The notes: a model not told the origin generated them from the sequence alone. DNA of 64,000 bases from Alphaproteobacteria bacterium (GCA_026990035.1 JALSIM010000026.1:1-64000), one strand, 5' to 3'; positions 35,550-44,168 are shown, counted from the stretch's first letter. Program-made: numbers and translations.

Positions 35550-37469
35550 TCAGCCCGCGGAAGGCGGCTTCAGCGGGCAGATGATGACCGTGGCGCCGAT
35601 CCGATGGCGCAGGGCGCTCGCCGTGTTGCCGTAGACGATGTCGGTCAGGCCGCGATGTCCGTGGGCGCCCAGGACGACCGCCTCCACCCCCTCCTCCTCG
35701 ACGAGGCGCGCCAGCTCGGCGATGGGATCGCCGAGACCGAGACGGCAGGATGCGCGATAGCCCGCCGCACGCAGCTTCTCGCACAGGGTCTCCAGCCGCC
35801 GCCGGTCGGCCTCGGTCTCGAAATCGGCCGCATGATCGCCCATCGCCCTGGCGACGGGACTTTCCACGACATGCATCAGGACGATGTCGGTGCCCTCCCG
35901 CTCGGCGAAGCGGAGCGCCTCGTTGACGAGCTGTTCCTCGCCATCGCCGAAATCGAGGGCGACGGCGATCCGCCGGTAGGCGGCAGCCGGGCGGACCGCG
36001 AGCTCGCCCGCCTCCATGCGACCGTGGATCCCGGTCGTCGGCACCGGCCGCGGCACGGCCCGCAGGCGGTCGATCCAGGGTCGGACGGCGACGTAGGCGA
36101 GCAGGAGCAGGAGCAGCGCCACCAGGGGCAGAAGGGTGATCCGCAGGATCCAGGCCTCGTCCCCGGCGGCCGCGATCCAGCCCGAGATCTCGTCGCTCAC
36201 CAGCTTGAGGTTGAGGGCCACGATCACGCCGGCGATCAGCCAGGCGAGGCCTTGAATCACCGGACCGGCGGCGAAATTCTTCATCCGCCGCCGGTCGGCG
36301 ACGAAGTGGATGAGCGGGACGACCGCGAAGGGAAGCTGGAGGGAAAGCACGACCTGGCTCAGGATCAGGAGATCGCCGGTCGCGTTCTCGCCGAACCAGA
36401 GGATCGCGAGCACCGCAGGCCCGGCCGCCAGAAGCCGGGTGATGAGCCGTCGCAGCCAGGGGCGGATGCGGATGTTCAGATGGCCCTCCATGACGATCTG
36501 ACCGGCGAGCGTGGCGGTGATCGTCGAGCTCTGGCCGGATGCCAGCAGCGCCAGTGCGAAGGCGATCGGGGCGATCGCCGCGCCGAGGATCGGCTCCAGC
36601 ATGCGGTGGGCATCCTGGATCTCGGCGATGTCGTGGAGGCCGCTGCGATAGAACACGGCGGCGGCCATGATCAGGATGGCGGCGTTGATCAGGAAGGCGA
36701 GATTCAGGGAGATCACCGAGTCGATGGTGTTGAGACGGATCGAGGCACGAACGTCCTTTTCCGAGCGTCCCACGAGGCGGGTCTGCACCAGCGAGGAATG
36801 GAGATAGAGATTGTGGGGCATGACGGTGGCGCCGAGAATGCCGATCGCGATGTAGAGCGCCCCGCTGTCGGGCAGCGAGGGCGCGAAGCCGCGAAGGACG
36901 CCGCCCCAGTCGGGCTCGGCGAGGAAGATCTCGATCAGGAAGGCGACGCCGATGGTCGCCACGAAGGAAAGGATCACCGCCTCCAGCTTACGGATGCCGA
37001 AGCTGGTGAGAGCCAGCAGCAGCAGCACGTCCAGGGTGGTGATCACCACCCCCCAGAGCAGGGGGATGCCGAACAGGAGCTGGAAGGCGATCGCCGAGCC
37101 GAGGACCTCGGCGAGATCGGTGGCGATGATGGCGATCTCGGCCAGCACGTAGAGGGGGATGTTGATCCAGCCGGGAAAAGTCTCCCGACAGGCCTGGGCG
37201 AGGTCCCTGCGGGACACGATCCCCAACCGGGCGGCCAGGCTCTGCAGCAGCATGGCCATCAGGTTGGACATCAGCAGCACCCAGAGGAGGGCGTAATTGT
37301 ACTGGCTGCCGGCGGCGAGGTCGGTGGCCCAGTTGCCGGGATCCATGTAGCCGACCGAAACCAGCAGGGCCGGTCCGGCGATCGCCCACCAGCGCCGCAG
37401 GCTCGGTCCCGAGGTTGGCACCTCGACGGACTCGTAGTGTTCCGAAAGCGACTCGCGTTCGATCTTCAC
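35550..37469 (-). CDS. mntH: Nramp-family metal transporter fused to a UspA domain
   Basis: The 639-residue protein joins two domains. Residues about 20-460 form an Nramp/MntH transporter of 11 helices with the metal-binding D-P-G-N-W (43-47) in helix 1 and A-T-V-M-P-H-N (Ala214, Met217) in helix 6, so Mn2+/Fe2+ uptake with protons is likely. Residues about 490-635 form a universal stress protein domain with A-V-A-L-D-F at its start and the nucleotide-loop pattern G-A-H-G-H-R-G-L-T-D-I-V-Y-G-N-T-A. Classical MntH lacks the second domain. The GTG start at 37469 has GAGGTGG upstream. Confidence 0.9.
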   Translation of the reverse strand: MKIERESLSEHYESVEVPTSGPSLRRWWAIAGPALLVSVGYMDPGNWATDLAAGSQYNYALLWVLLMSNLMAMLLQSLAARLGIVSRRDLAQACRETFPGWINIPLYVLAEIAIIATDLAEVLGSAIAFQLLFGIPLLWGVVITTLDVLLLLALTSFGIRKLEAVILSFVATIGVAFLIEIFLAEPDWGGVLRGFAPSLPDSGALYIAIGILGATVMPHNLYLHSSLVQTRLVGRSEKDVRASIRLNTIDSVISLNLAFLINAAILIMAAAVFYRSGLHDIAEIQDAHRMLEPILGAAIAPIAFALALLASGQSSTITATLAGQIVMEGHLNIRIRPWLRRLITRLLAAGPAVLAILWFGENATGDLLILSQVVLSLQLPFAVVPLIHFVADRRRMKNFAAGPVIQGLAWLIAGVIVALNLKLVSDEISGWIAAAGDEAWILRITLLPLVALLLLLLAYVAVRPWIDRLRAVPRPVPTTGIHGRMEAGELAVRPAAAYRRIAVALDFGDGEEQLVNEALRFAEREGTDIVLMHVVESPVARAMGDHAADFETEADRRRLETLCEKLRAAGYRASCRLGLGDPIAELARLVEEEGVEAVVLGAHGHRGLTDIVYGNTASALRHRIGATVIICPLKPPSAG

Positions 37470-37807
37470 CGTTGGCCACCTCGGGGCGGGAAAACGGACC
37501 GGATCCTGAACGGAGGCCCGGCGACGGTCGGCTGAACGGCGGCTCCGGTGCCGTGCCGCCGGACGAGCGCATAAACCAGATCTCGAGGCCTCGCAAGCAG
37601 GCGCGGCCCGCTCTCACGGCCGCCGACCATCGCCCGGGCGGCGGCTCGCGGAGCCGTCCGTTCACGACCGGCGGCCGATCGCCGTACGCCGCCTTCCCGG
37701 AGACCCGTGGCCGGCATGTCACCTGCGGGATGCGACCCCGGCGGATGTTTTGCTCTTCACATCCACCGCCGCCTTGGGCATGATGAAATGAAAGGGGAGG
37801 CTGCGGG
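37470..37807. other. Divergent intergenic region between mntH-usp and the quinoprotein cluster
   Basis: About 340 bp with no supported gene. It must hold both divergent promoters. I see no MntR or Fur-like palindrome and no obvious riboswitch fold. Open frames crossing it are arginine- and proline-rich readings without a domain, signal or ribosome binding site. The right end carries AAAGGGGAGG, the ribosome binding site of the next gene. Confidence 0.5.
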
Positions 37808-38221
37808 TTGTCCGGGCTGCGATACGCCGTGATGATCGCGATTCTCGTATCGCCGACGGCCATCGGCGCCGAAGTCCTGCTGGTCAAGGGAATGGGGCGC
37901 CTCCTGGGCTGGCCGGTGGCGACCTCCGACGGCCGGATCCGGTTCCGCGATTGCGGCGGGACTCTCCACGAGATGGGGGACGGCAGGCTGACGCCTACCG
38001 ACAGGCGTTGCACCAGGCGAGAGCCTTTCGCCCTCGAAGGCACCGCGATCGTGGTCGATCGCGACCGCGCGCTGCTGGTGATCGAAACGGCGACCGGCAC
38101 GCGCTCGTCCTTTCTGGTGGCGCGGTCCGCGGCCGGGGTATTGGCCGATCTCGTCCCCGGCCGGCGGGTGCGTGTGGAAGGGCCGGTGCCCGGCCGTGCC
38201 GACCGCGTCGCGGTGGAATGA
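37808..38221 (+). CDS. Small exported protein of unknown function heading the quinoprotein cluster
   Basis: The 137-residue product starts at a TTG with an excellent ribosome binding site (GGGGAGG, 7 bp spacer). It has a signal peptide (Y-A-V-M-I-A-I-L-V-S-P-T-A-I-G-A) and two cysteines (R-F-R-D-C-G-G and D-R-R-C-T-R). The C-terminal half (L-V-P-G-R-R-V-R-V-E-G-P-V-P-G) looks like a small beta-barrel. I recognise no family. The gene ends 124 bp before the PQQ dehydrogenase on the same strand. Confidence 0.6.
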   Translation: MSGLRYAVMIAILVSPTAIGAEVLLVKGMGRLLGWPVATSDGRIRFRDCGGTLHEMGDGRLTPTDRRCTRREPFALEGTAIVVDRDRALLVIETATGTRSSFLVARSAAGVLADLVPGRRVRVEGPVPGRADRVAVE

Positions 38222-38345
38222 AGACAGGAGCGGAAGGGAGGTGCAGCGGTAGCGAGCGGTGAAGACGGTGCGGCAGGCTGCGGGAAATCCCCGGATCCGG
38301 TCGGCCGTCGCGTATCGAGGTTTTCGGAAGAAAGGGGAGGCTTTC

Positions 38346-40061
38346 ATGCGCAAGCATCTGCTTTTGACGGCGGCGGTCGTGGGCTTCGCGGCGGTGGTCC
38401 CGCCGACGGGCCCGGCCTGGGCCGTCGATCCTTCGCGGCTCGAGAACGCCGCCAAGAACCCCAACGACTGGCTGATGTACCGGCGCAGCTACGAGGACTG
38501 GCAGTACAGCCCGCTGGATCAGATCAACACCACCAACGTCAAGGATCTCAAGGTCGCCTGGACGCACACCCCCGGGCGGGCGACACGCGGCCTGCAGTCG
38601 ATGCCGCTGGTGGCCGACGGGGTTCTCTACTATTCGGGTTCCTACAGCCGCCTGTTCGCCCTCGATGCGGCGACCGGCGAGCTGATCTGGTCCTACATTC
38701 CCGAACTCAACGAGGATCTGATCGCCCAGCAGACCCACTCGCCCTACAATCGCGGGATCGCCCTCGGCCACGGCAACGTCTACGTGGGGACCGTGGACGG
38801 CCGCCTGATCGCCGTCGACATGAAGACCGGCGCACCGGTCTGGGACACCAAGCTCGTCGACTCGGAAAAGCTCACCGTCGGCTTCACCGGCGCACCGATC
38901 GTCGTCAAGGACAAGGTCCTGATCGGCGCCCAGGGCGGCGAGTGGCCGTGGCGCGGGCCGATCTTCGGTGTCGATGCCAAGACCGGCAAGAAGGTGTGGG
39001 AATTCTTCACCGTCGCCGGCACCGAGGAAGCCAAGAAGACATGGGGCAACGAGTCCTGGCGCACCGGCGGCGGCGGCGGCTGGATGCCGGGCACCTACAA
39101 CCAGGCCAAGGACATCGTCTACTGGGGCACCGGCAACCCGGCGCCGCTCTACGACTGGGCCGGTCCCGACTGGGAGACGAAGGGACCGCGGCCGGGCACC
39201 AATCTCTACACGAGCTCGGTGATCGCCCTCGATCCGGACACCGGTGAGCTGGTCAGCTACTTCCAGGAACTGCCGCACGACGCCTGGGATTTCGACAGCG
39301 CGGTGGGCGAATTCCTGCGCATCGAGCGGGACGGCGAGACCTACATCGTCCATCCCAACAAAGGCGGCTATGTCTACGTCTACGACGAGATGCTCAACTT
39401 CAAGAACGCCTGGCCGCTGGTCAAGAACATCAACTTCATCGAGGGTGTCGACGAGAAGGGCAACCTGATCGGCCGGCGCGACATGCGCGAGGGCAAGCAC
39501 ACCAATCTCTGCCCCGCCATCGCCGGTGGCATCTCGTGGAACTCGGGCACCTACAACCCGAAGACCGGCCTCTACTACAAGGTCGGCAACGAATGGTGCA
39601 TGGACCTCGAGATCGTGAAGACGACGCCGATCCTCGAGCCCATGGCCCAGCTCAACATCGGCGCCAACTTCACCTTCACCGATCCCGAAGGGGGCAAGGC
39701 CTACGGCCATGTCGATGCGCGGGATCCGATCACCGGCGAGCTCGCCTGGCGGATCGATTTTCCCGAGCCGCCCTTGGCCAGCCTGCTGTCGACCGGCGGC
39801 GATCTCCTGTTCGTGCCCGATGCCCGCGGTGTGCTCCGGGCCTACGACGCCCGCAACGGCACCGAGCTCTGGTCGCAGAACAACGGTCTCGGCCACAACG
39901 GGGGCATCATCTCCTATGCCGTCGACGGCAAGCAGTACATCACCGTCGCGGTGGGCTGGGGGTCGCTGGTGGGCGACGCCTATCCCGATCTGTTCGGTGA
40001 GCCCTACAAGAGCATGGCCACCGATCAGGGCTGGCTGGTCACCTTCACCCTTCCGGAGTGA
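38346..40061 (+). CDS. PQQ-dependent alcohol dehydrogenase, lanthanide-type motif
   Basis: This 571-residue periplasmic quinoprotein has a signal peptide ending P-A-W-A and repeated propeller W motifs (for example L-D-A-A-T-G-E-L-I-W). The metal and PQQ site residues align as Glu199 (G-G-E-W-P-W-R-G), Asn264 (G-T-G-N-P-A-P) and the catalytic Asp315, with an extra Asp317 in H-D-A-W-D-F-D. That extra Asp is the D-Y-D-type signature of lanthanide-dependent XoxF/ExaF enzymes. The vicinal Cys-Cys found in most methanol dehydrogenases is replaced by Thr130-His131 in T-H-S-P-Y-N-R-G. The substrate is an alcohol by family and otherwise unknown. The ATG follows GGGGAGG. Confidence 0.9.
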   Translation: MRKHLLLTAAVVGFAAVVPPTGPAWAVDPSRLENAAKNPNDWLMYRRSYEDWQYSPLDQINTTNVKDLKVAWTHTPGRATRGLQSMPLVADGVLYYSGSYSRLFALDAATGELIWSYIPELNEDLIAQQTHSPYNRGIALGHGNVYVGTVDGRLIAVDMKTGAPVWDTKLVDSEKLTVGFTGAPIVVKDKVLIGAQGGEWPWRGPIFGVDAKTGKKVWEFFTVAGTEEAKKTWGNESWRTGGGGGWMPGTYNQAKDIVYWGTGNPAPLYDWAGPDWETKGPRPGTNLYTSSVIALDPDTGELVSYFQELPHDAWDFDSAVGEFLRIERDGETYIVHPNKGGYVYVYDEMLNFKNAWPLVKNINFIEGVDEKGNLIGRRDMREGKHTNLCPAIAGGISWNSGTYNPKTGLYYKVGNEWCMDLEIVKTTPILEPMAQLNIGANFTFTDPEGGKAYGHVDARDPITGELAWRIDFPEPPLASLLSTGGDLLFVPDARGVLRAYDARNGTELWSQNNGLGHNGGIISYAVDGKQYITVAVGWGSLVGDAYPDLFGEPYKSMATDQGWLVTFTLPE

Positions 40062-40086
40062 ACGACCGGTCGGAAACGGCTTCGCG

Positions 40087-40112
40087 GGTGGGGGCGCCGG
40101 CCCCCACCTTTT
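40087..40112 (+). terminator. Intrinsic terminator or attenuator after the dehydrogenase gene
   Basis: An 8-bp stem (GGTGGGGG / CCCCCACC, extendable by one C-G pair) is followed by TTTT. It sits 25 bp after the dehydrogenase stop and 30 bp before the cytochrome gene, so it may lower expression of the downstream genes relative to the dehydrogenase. Confidence 0.65.
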
Positions 40113-40142
40113 CGCCCCTCGAGGGGGAAGGGAGGATGCGCG

Positions 40143-40466
40143 ATGACGATCAGGCTCGGGGGCATTCCGGCGCTGCTGCTGCTGGCGACCGCGTCGGCCG
40201 GACCGGCGACGGCCGAGCATCTCGACGTGCCCAATCTGTTCGCCAGCGTCTGCGGCTTCTGTCACGAGGACGGCGGGCGCAAGGCCGGCAAGGGGCCACG
40301 GCTCATGAACACCGAACGCAGCGACGAGTTTCTGCGCAACCGGATCGCGAAGGGGCGGCCGGGCCGCATGCCGGCCTTCGGAAAGATGTTCTCGGACGAG
40401 GATATCGACGAGATCGTCGCCTATATTCGAGCTCTCGAGCCGCGGGAAGAGGCGAGCGTCCGGTGA
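40143..40466 (+). CDS. Periplasmic c-type cytochrome, likely electron acceptor of the dehydrogenase
   Basis: The 107-residue protein has a signal peptide ending A-T-A and a single haem site C-G-F-C-H (Cys37, Cys40, His41). The probable axial Met76 is in R-M-P-A-F-G. It is small for a cytochrome cL/XoxG. Its position straight after the quinoprotein gene makes it the likely electron acceptor. The ATG follows GGGAGGATGCGCG. Its stop overlaps the next start as GTGA. Confidence 0.87.
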   Translation: MTIRLGGIPALLLLATASAGPATAEHLDVPNLFASVCGFCHEDGGRKAGKGPRLMNTERSDEFLRNRIAKGRPGRMPAFGKMFSDEDIDEIVAYIRALEPREEASVR

Positions 40467-41332
40467 ACGCGCGACGTCTTTCGGCCGTCGTCGGCTCGCT
40501 CCTCGGTCTCGTAATCCTCACCGAGACGGTGGCGGCGCGGCCGCTGGAAGACATCCGGCGCCGCGGCATCCTGCAGGTCTGCGCCCATCCCAACGCCCTG
40601 CCCTTCGCCAGCCGCAAGGGGGATCCGCCCGGCATCCAGCTCGAGCTCGCGGAGCTCGTCGCCGAGCGCCTGGGCGTGCGGCTGTCGGTCGACTGGGTGA
40701 TTCTCGGCTATCAGATGAAACGGGCCGACTGCGACATGGTGATGGGGACCATCGCCGACCGCGAGGCGCTCGAGGACAGCCGCCTCAAGGTTTCGCGGCC
40801 CTATTTCCGGAGCGGGGTGGTACTGGCGGTGCGACCGGGGATCGACGGTATCGCCAGCGTCGAGGATCTGACACCGGCCTTCCGGATCGGCGTGATGCGG
40901 AGTTCCATCGCGCACATGACCCTCGAACAGCGCGGCCTGACCACGATTCCCTTCGCCTTCGAGGACGAGATGATGGCCGCCGTCGCCAGCGGCGAGATCG
41001 ACATGGCCGCGGTCACGCCGATCAGCGGCGGCTGGTTCCGGCGGAACAATCCCGAGATCCGGCTCCGTCTCCTCGACATCTTCGCCGAAACCGAGGGGCT
41101 CGCCTGGAATCTCGCGGTGGGCATGCGCCGCTCCGACCGGTTCCTGCGGCGGACGGTCAACGGCATCCTCGAGGATCTCATCGCCAGCGGCGAGCTCGAG
41201 GCTCTTTACGGGCGTTACGGAATCGACTATCGACCCCCGGATTACAAGAAACCCTTCAGGGTCGAGAGAAGAACGAGGCTGGGAGAGCAAGAGTGCGTAC
41301 GGCTGGGCTATTCGCGGCAATGCTCGCGTTGA
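40463..41332 (+). CDS. XoxJ/MoxJ-like family 3 solute-binding protein
   Basis: The 289-residue protein begins at a GTG coupled to the cytochrome stop. It has a signal peptide and a family 3 periplasmic binding fold: L-E-D-I-R-R-R-G-I-L-Q-V-C-A-H-P-N-A-L-P, I-Q-L-E-L-A-E-L-V-A-E-R-L-G, and V-S-R-P-Y-F-R-S-G-V-V-L. In methanol-oxidation clusters such proteins (MoxJ, XoxJ) bind and help mature the dehydrogenase rather than feed a transporter. That role is inferred from the neighbours. Confidence 0.8.
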   Translation: MNARRLSAVVGSLLGLVILTETVAARPLEDIRRRGILQVCAHPNALPFASRKGDPPGIQLELAELVAERLGVRLSVDWVILGYQMKRADCDMVMGTIADREALEDSRLKVSRPYFRSGVVLAVRPGIDGIASVEDLTPAFRIGVMRSSIAHMTLEQRGLTTIPFAFEDEMMAAVASGEIDMAAVTPISGGWFRRNNPEIRLRLLDIFAETEGLAWNLAVGMRRSDRFLRRTVNGILEDLIASGELEALYGRYGIDYRPPDYKKPFRVERRTRLGEQECVRLGYSRQCSR

Positions 41333-42270
41333 GCGCCTGGAGCGGCCCGGGTGCCGCCAAGGGTACGGGACTGGTTTTCATCAGCAACGAGAAGAGCGAT
41401 ACCGTCACCGTTCTCGACGGCGAAACGGACACGGTGGTCGCAACCATCGAGGTCTGTGGCCGTCCCCGGGACATGGAGTGGAACGCCGATCAGACCCTGT
41501 TCTACGTCGCCTGCGCCGACGACAGCGTGATCGGCATCGTCGATCCCGAGAAGCTCGCCTATGTCGACGAAATACCCTACATCGAGGAACCCGAGGCCTT
41601 CGAGTTCGACCGGGCGCACAAGCGGCTCTTCGTCTCCAACGAGGAGGATGCGGCGCTGAGCGTGATCGACATGGAGACCCGCGAGGTGATCGCCTGGGTG
41701 GATACCGGCGAGGAGCCGGAGGGTGTCTACGTCACCAAGGACGACAAGCAGATCTGGGTCACCGCCGAAGCCTCCAATCTGGTCCATGTGATCGACGGCG
41801 AGACCTACGAGGTGCTGGCCGACATCGTCGTCGGCACGCGACCGCGGCGCTTCGCCACCCCGCCGGACGAGCGGGAGATCTGGGTATCGGCGGAACTGGC
41901 CGGACGGGTCGACATCATCGACATGGAGACCTTCGAGGTGAAGGAGTCCATCAGTTTCCTGCCCCGCGGCTTCCGCCCGGAGCAGGTGACCCCGGTGGAC
42001 GTGCTGATCACCCCGGACGGCGAGACCGCCTACGTGGCCCTCGGACGCGCCAACCATGTCGCCGTGGTCGATGTCGCGACCCGCGAGGTCGAGAAGTACA
42101 TTCTCACCGGGAACCGCACCTGGGGCCTCACCCTGACCAGGGACGGCAAGAAGCTGTACGCCACCAACGGCCTTTCCGACGATGTCTCGATCATCGACAC
42201 CGAGACACTGACCAACGTCAAATCGGTGCCGGTCGGGCAGATCCCGTACATCGCCCTGATCGACGACTGA
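41293..42270 (+). CDS. PQQ-cluster YVTN-type beta-propeller protein
   Basis: The 325-residue exported protein starts at a GTG 40 bp inside the previous gene. Repeats of the type D-x-V-x-V-I-D-x-E-T-x-E-V every 40-45 residues (for example V-T-V-L-D-G-E-T-D-T-V, V-H-V-I-D-G-E-T-Y-E-V, V-S-I-I-D-T-E-T-L-T-N-V) predict a seven-bladed propeller of the PQQ-dependent catabolism-associated group. Its exact role is unknown. Deep overlap with its upstream neighbour suggests co-translation. Confidence 0.83.
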   Translation: MRTAGLFAAMLALSAWSGPGAAKGTGLVFISNEKSDTVTVLDGETDTVVATIEVCGRPRDMEWNADQTLFYVACADDSVIGIVDPEKLAYVDEIPYIEEPEAFEFDRAHKRLFVSNEEDAALSVIDMETREVIAWVDTGEEPEGVYVTKDDKQIWVTAEASNLVHVIDGETYEVLADIVVGTRPRRFATPPDEREIWVSAELAGRVDIIDMETFEVKESISFLPRGFRPEQVTPVDVLITPDGETAYVALGRANHVAVVDVATREVEKYILTGNRTWGLTLTRDGKKLYATNGLSDDVSIIDTETLTNVKSVPVGQIPYIALIDD

Positions 42271-42274
42271 TCCG

Positions 42275-43450
42275 ATGCGCGTCCTGGTGGTGCTGCTCGT
42301 CGTCCTGCTGGCGTCCGCGACGGCCGGCGCCCAGCAGGAGGTGACCTTCGGCTATCTGGGGCTCGCCAAGGATCCCCGTTACGCCCGACTCAAGACCTAT
42401 ACCAATCTGGTGCTGCGGCCGGCGATCGATCCCGTCGACGGGGCGATGACGGCGATGCGCGAAGCGCGTATCGTCGGCCGGGCCCTGAAGATGAAATTCG
42501 CCCTCGAGGTCGTCCGGGAAAGGGACACGGAGGGGCTGCTCGCGGCCTTCGAAAAGCTCTACGCGGAACGCGACGCCCGTTTCTTCCTGGTCGATCTCCC
42601 GGGAGAGGCGCTCGCGCCCTTCGCCGCGGCATTGCGCGACCGGGACGTCCTCCTCTTCAACGTCTCGGCCATGGATCCGGAACTCCGCGGCGAGAAATGC
42701 CAGGCCAATCTCCTCCATGTGATCCCCAGCCGCACCCAGATCACCGACGGGCTCGCCCAGTTCCTCGCCCAGAAACAGTGGTACGAGGTGCTGGTGCTGG
42801 TCGGGCCGCGCGAGGAGGACCGGCTGTTCGCCGACAGTTTCGTCACCTCGCTCCGGCGCTTCGGCGGCAAGGTCGTGGACCGGCGGGAATTCCTGCCGAC
42901 CAACGATCCGCGCGCCCGTGAGCGGAACAACGTCCGGCTGCTCACCTCGGGAGTCGACTACGACGCCATCTTCGTCGCCGACAGCCGCACCGAGTTCGGC
43001 CGGTTCGTTCCCTACAACGCCTATCTGCCGCGGCCGGTCGTGGGTTCGATCGGTCTCGTGCCCTCCGCCTGGCATTGGGCGAGCGAACGTTTCGGCTCGC
43101 CGCAGCTCAATCAGCGCTTCGAGCGCCAGGTGAAGAAGAAGCGGAAGATGACGGACTTCGACTGGGCGGCCTGGGCGGCGGTTCGCTCCCTGCTCGAAGC
43201 CTACACCCGCACGCGCAGCACCGATTTCGCCACCCTCCGGGAGGCCCTGCTGGGGGAGGAGGTGCGGCTCGACGTCTACAAGGGCGCGCCGGCCGATTTC
43301 CGCCCTTGGAACCGGCAGCTCCGCCAGCCGATCCTGTTGCACACCAGCGACGCGGTGATCGCCTATGCGCCGCTGCCGCAGTTCCTGCACGCGCGGAACA
43401 ACCTCGACACGCTCGGCGTCGACGAGCCCATGAGCGCCTGCAAACTCTGA
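42275..43450 (+). CDS. ABC-type substrate-binding protein of the PQQ-associated (TIGR03863-like) group
   Basis: The 391-residue protein has a signal peptide (V-V-L-L-V-V-L-L-A-S-A-T-A-G-A before Q-Q) and a two-lobed branched-chain-type fold starting V-T-F-G-Y-L-G. It contains N-L-L-H-V-I-P-S-R, L-V-L-V-G-P-R-E-E-D and a conserved end A-P-L-P-Q-F-L-H-A-R-N-N-L-D-T-L-G-V-D-E. It resembles the binding proteins found with PQQ alcohol dehydrogenases. The matching ATPase and permease genes are not in this window. Confidence 0.82.
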   Translation: MRVLVVLLVVLLASATAGAQQEVTFGYLGLAKDPRYARLKTYTNLVLRPAIDPVDGAMTAMREARIVGRALKMKFALEVVRERDTEGLLAAFEKLYAERDARFFLVDLPGEALAPFAAALRDRDVLLFNVSAMDPELRGEKCQANLLHVIPSRTQITDGLAQFLAQKQWYEVLVLVGPREEDRLFADSFVTSLRRFGGKVVDRREFLPTNDPRARERNNVRLLTSGVDYDAIFVADSRTEFGRFVPYNAYLPRPVVGSIGLVPSAWHWASERFGSPQLNQRFERQVKKKRKMTDFDWAAWAAVRSLLEAYTRTRSTDFATLREALLGEEVRLDVYKGAPADFRPWNRQLRQPILLHTSDAVIAYAPLPQFLHARNNLDTLGVDEPMSACKL

Positions 43451-43485
43451 ACGACATTCGGTCCGACGAACAGGGAGGAAGCGTC

Positions 43486-43911
43486 ATGCGATCGGGAGCA
43501 CTCTGTCTGGCACTGGCGTTCACCGCCGTCACCACCGGCGCCGAGGCTCAGGGCTATCTGGGCAAGCGAGCCGAACGGCTGCCACCGCTGCAGATCGGCA
43601 TCGGCGAGGACGGCTACGGCATGGAGCCGAAGAGCTACGAGCTCCGGACCGGCAAGGGCTACAAGCTCAAGGTGATCGCCACCGGGCTCGTGGAATGCGA
43701 GCTGGAGATGCGCGAATTCTTCGACAACGTGTGGCTGCGGCAGCTCGAAGCCGGCGACGTCGAGTTCAAGGTGCCGACCATCTCGGTCATCGAGCTCGAC
43801 GACGAGGGAGAGTTCGAACTCACCTTCGTGCCGGTCCGGCCGGGCCGCTACGAATGGGCCTGCGAAGGGCTGGAAGCCCAGGGACTCACCGGCACCTTCG
43901 TCATCGAGTAG
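43486..43911 (+). CDS. Exported cupredoxin-like protein without a complete copper site
   Basis: The 141-residue protein has a signal peptide ending A-E-A and a C-terminal cupredoxin-like strand pair ending R-P-G-R-Y-E-W-A-C-E-G-L-E-A-Q-G-L-T-G-T-F. The usual copper ligands would be Cys, then His and Met, in C-x-x-x-x-H-x-x-x-x-M. Here only the Cys is present, with Leu or Gly at the other sites. It may have lost copper or use another site. The ATG follows GGGAGGAAGCGTC. It is the last gene of the quinoprotein cluster. Confidence 0.62.
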   Translation: MRSGALCLALAFTAVTTGAEAQGYLGKRAERLPPLQIGIGEDGYGMEPKSYELRTGKGYKLKVIATGLVECELEMREFFDNVWLRQLEAGDVEFKVPTISVIELDDEGEFELTFVPVRPGRYEWACEGLEAQGLTGTFVIE

Positions 43912-43979
43912 GGGATCGGCGCGGAACGGACGGGCGACTCGGCGGAGCGGGCGCGTCCCGCGCCCGCCGGCCGGGGCGA

Positions 43980-44057
43980 TGGGGCGAGCGATGGGATTCG
44001 AACCCACGACCCCCAGGACCACAACCTGGTGCTCTAACCAACTGAGCTACGCCCGCC
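43980..44057 (-). tRNA. tRNA-His (anticodon GTG)
   Basis: The reverse complement gives an acceptor stem GCGGGCG / CGCTCGC with one G-T pair and an extra 5' G (position -1) opposite C73, the mark of tRNA-His. The anticodon stem CCAGG / CCTGG holds loop TTGTGGT (anticodon GTG). The T arm has TTCGAAT and CCA is encoded (43980-43982). Confidence 0.97.
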
Positions 44058-44168
44058 ACGAAGCTGCGGCTTATCTCGCGCAAAGCCCCGGTCGCGTCAA
44101 GCGATGCTCCGGGGAAAGGTGGGAGAAACCGGAAGCGGGGCTCCGCCGGTCGCCTGTCCGACCGTACC

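Noticed and set aside
37415-37783. A possible gene in the mntH / quinoprotein gap
   Set aside because: The frame starts inside mntH on the opposite strand, is Arg/Pro-rich and has no start signal or domain.
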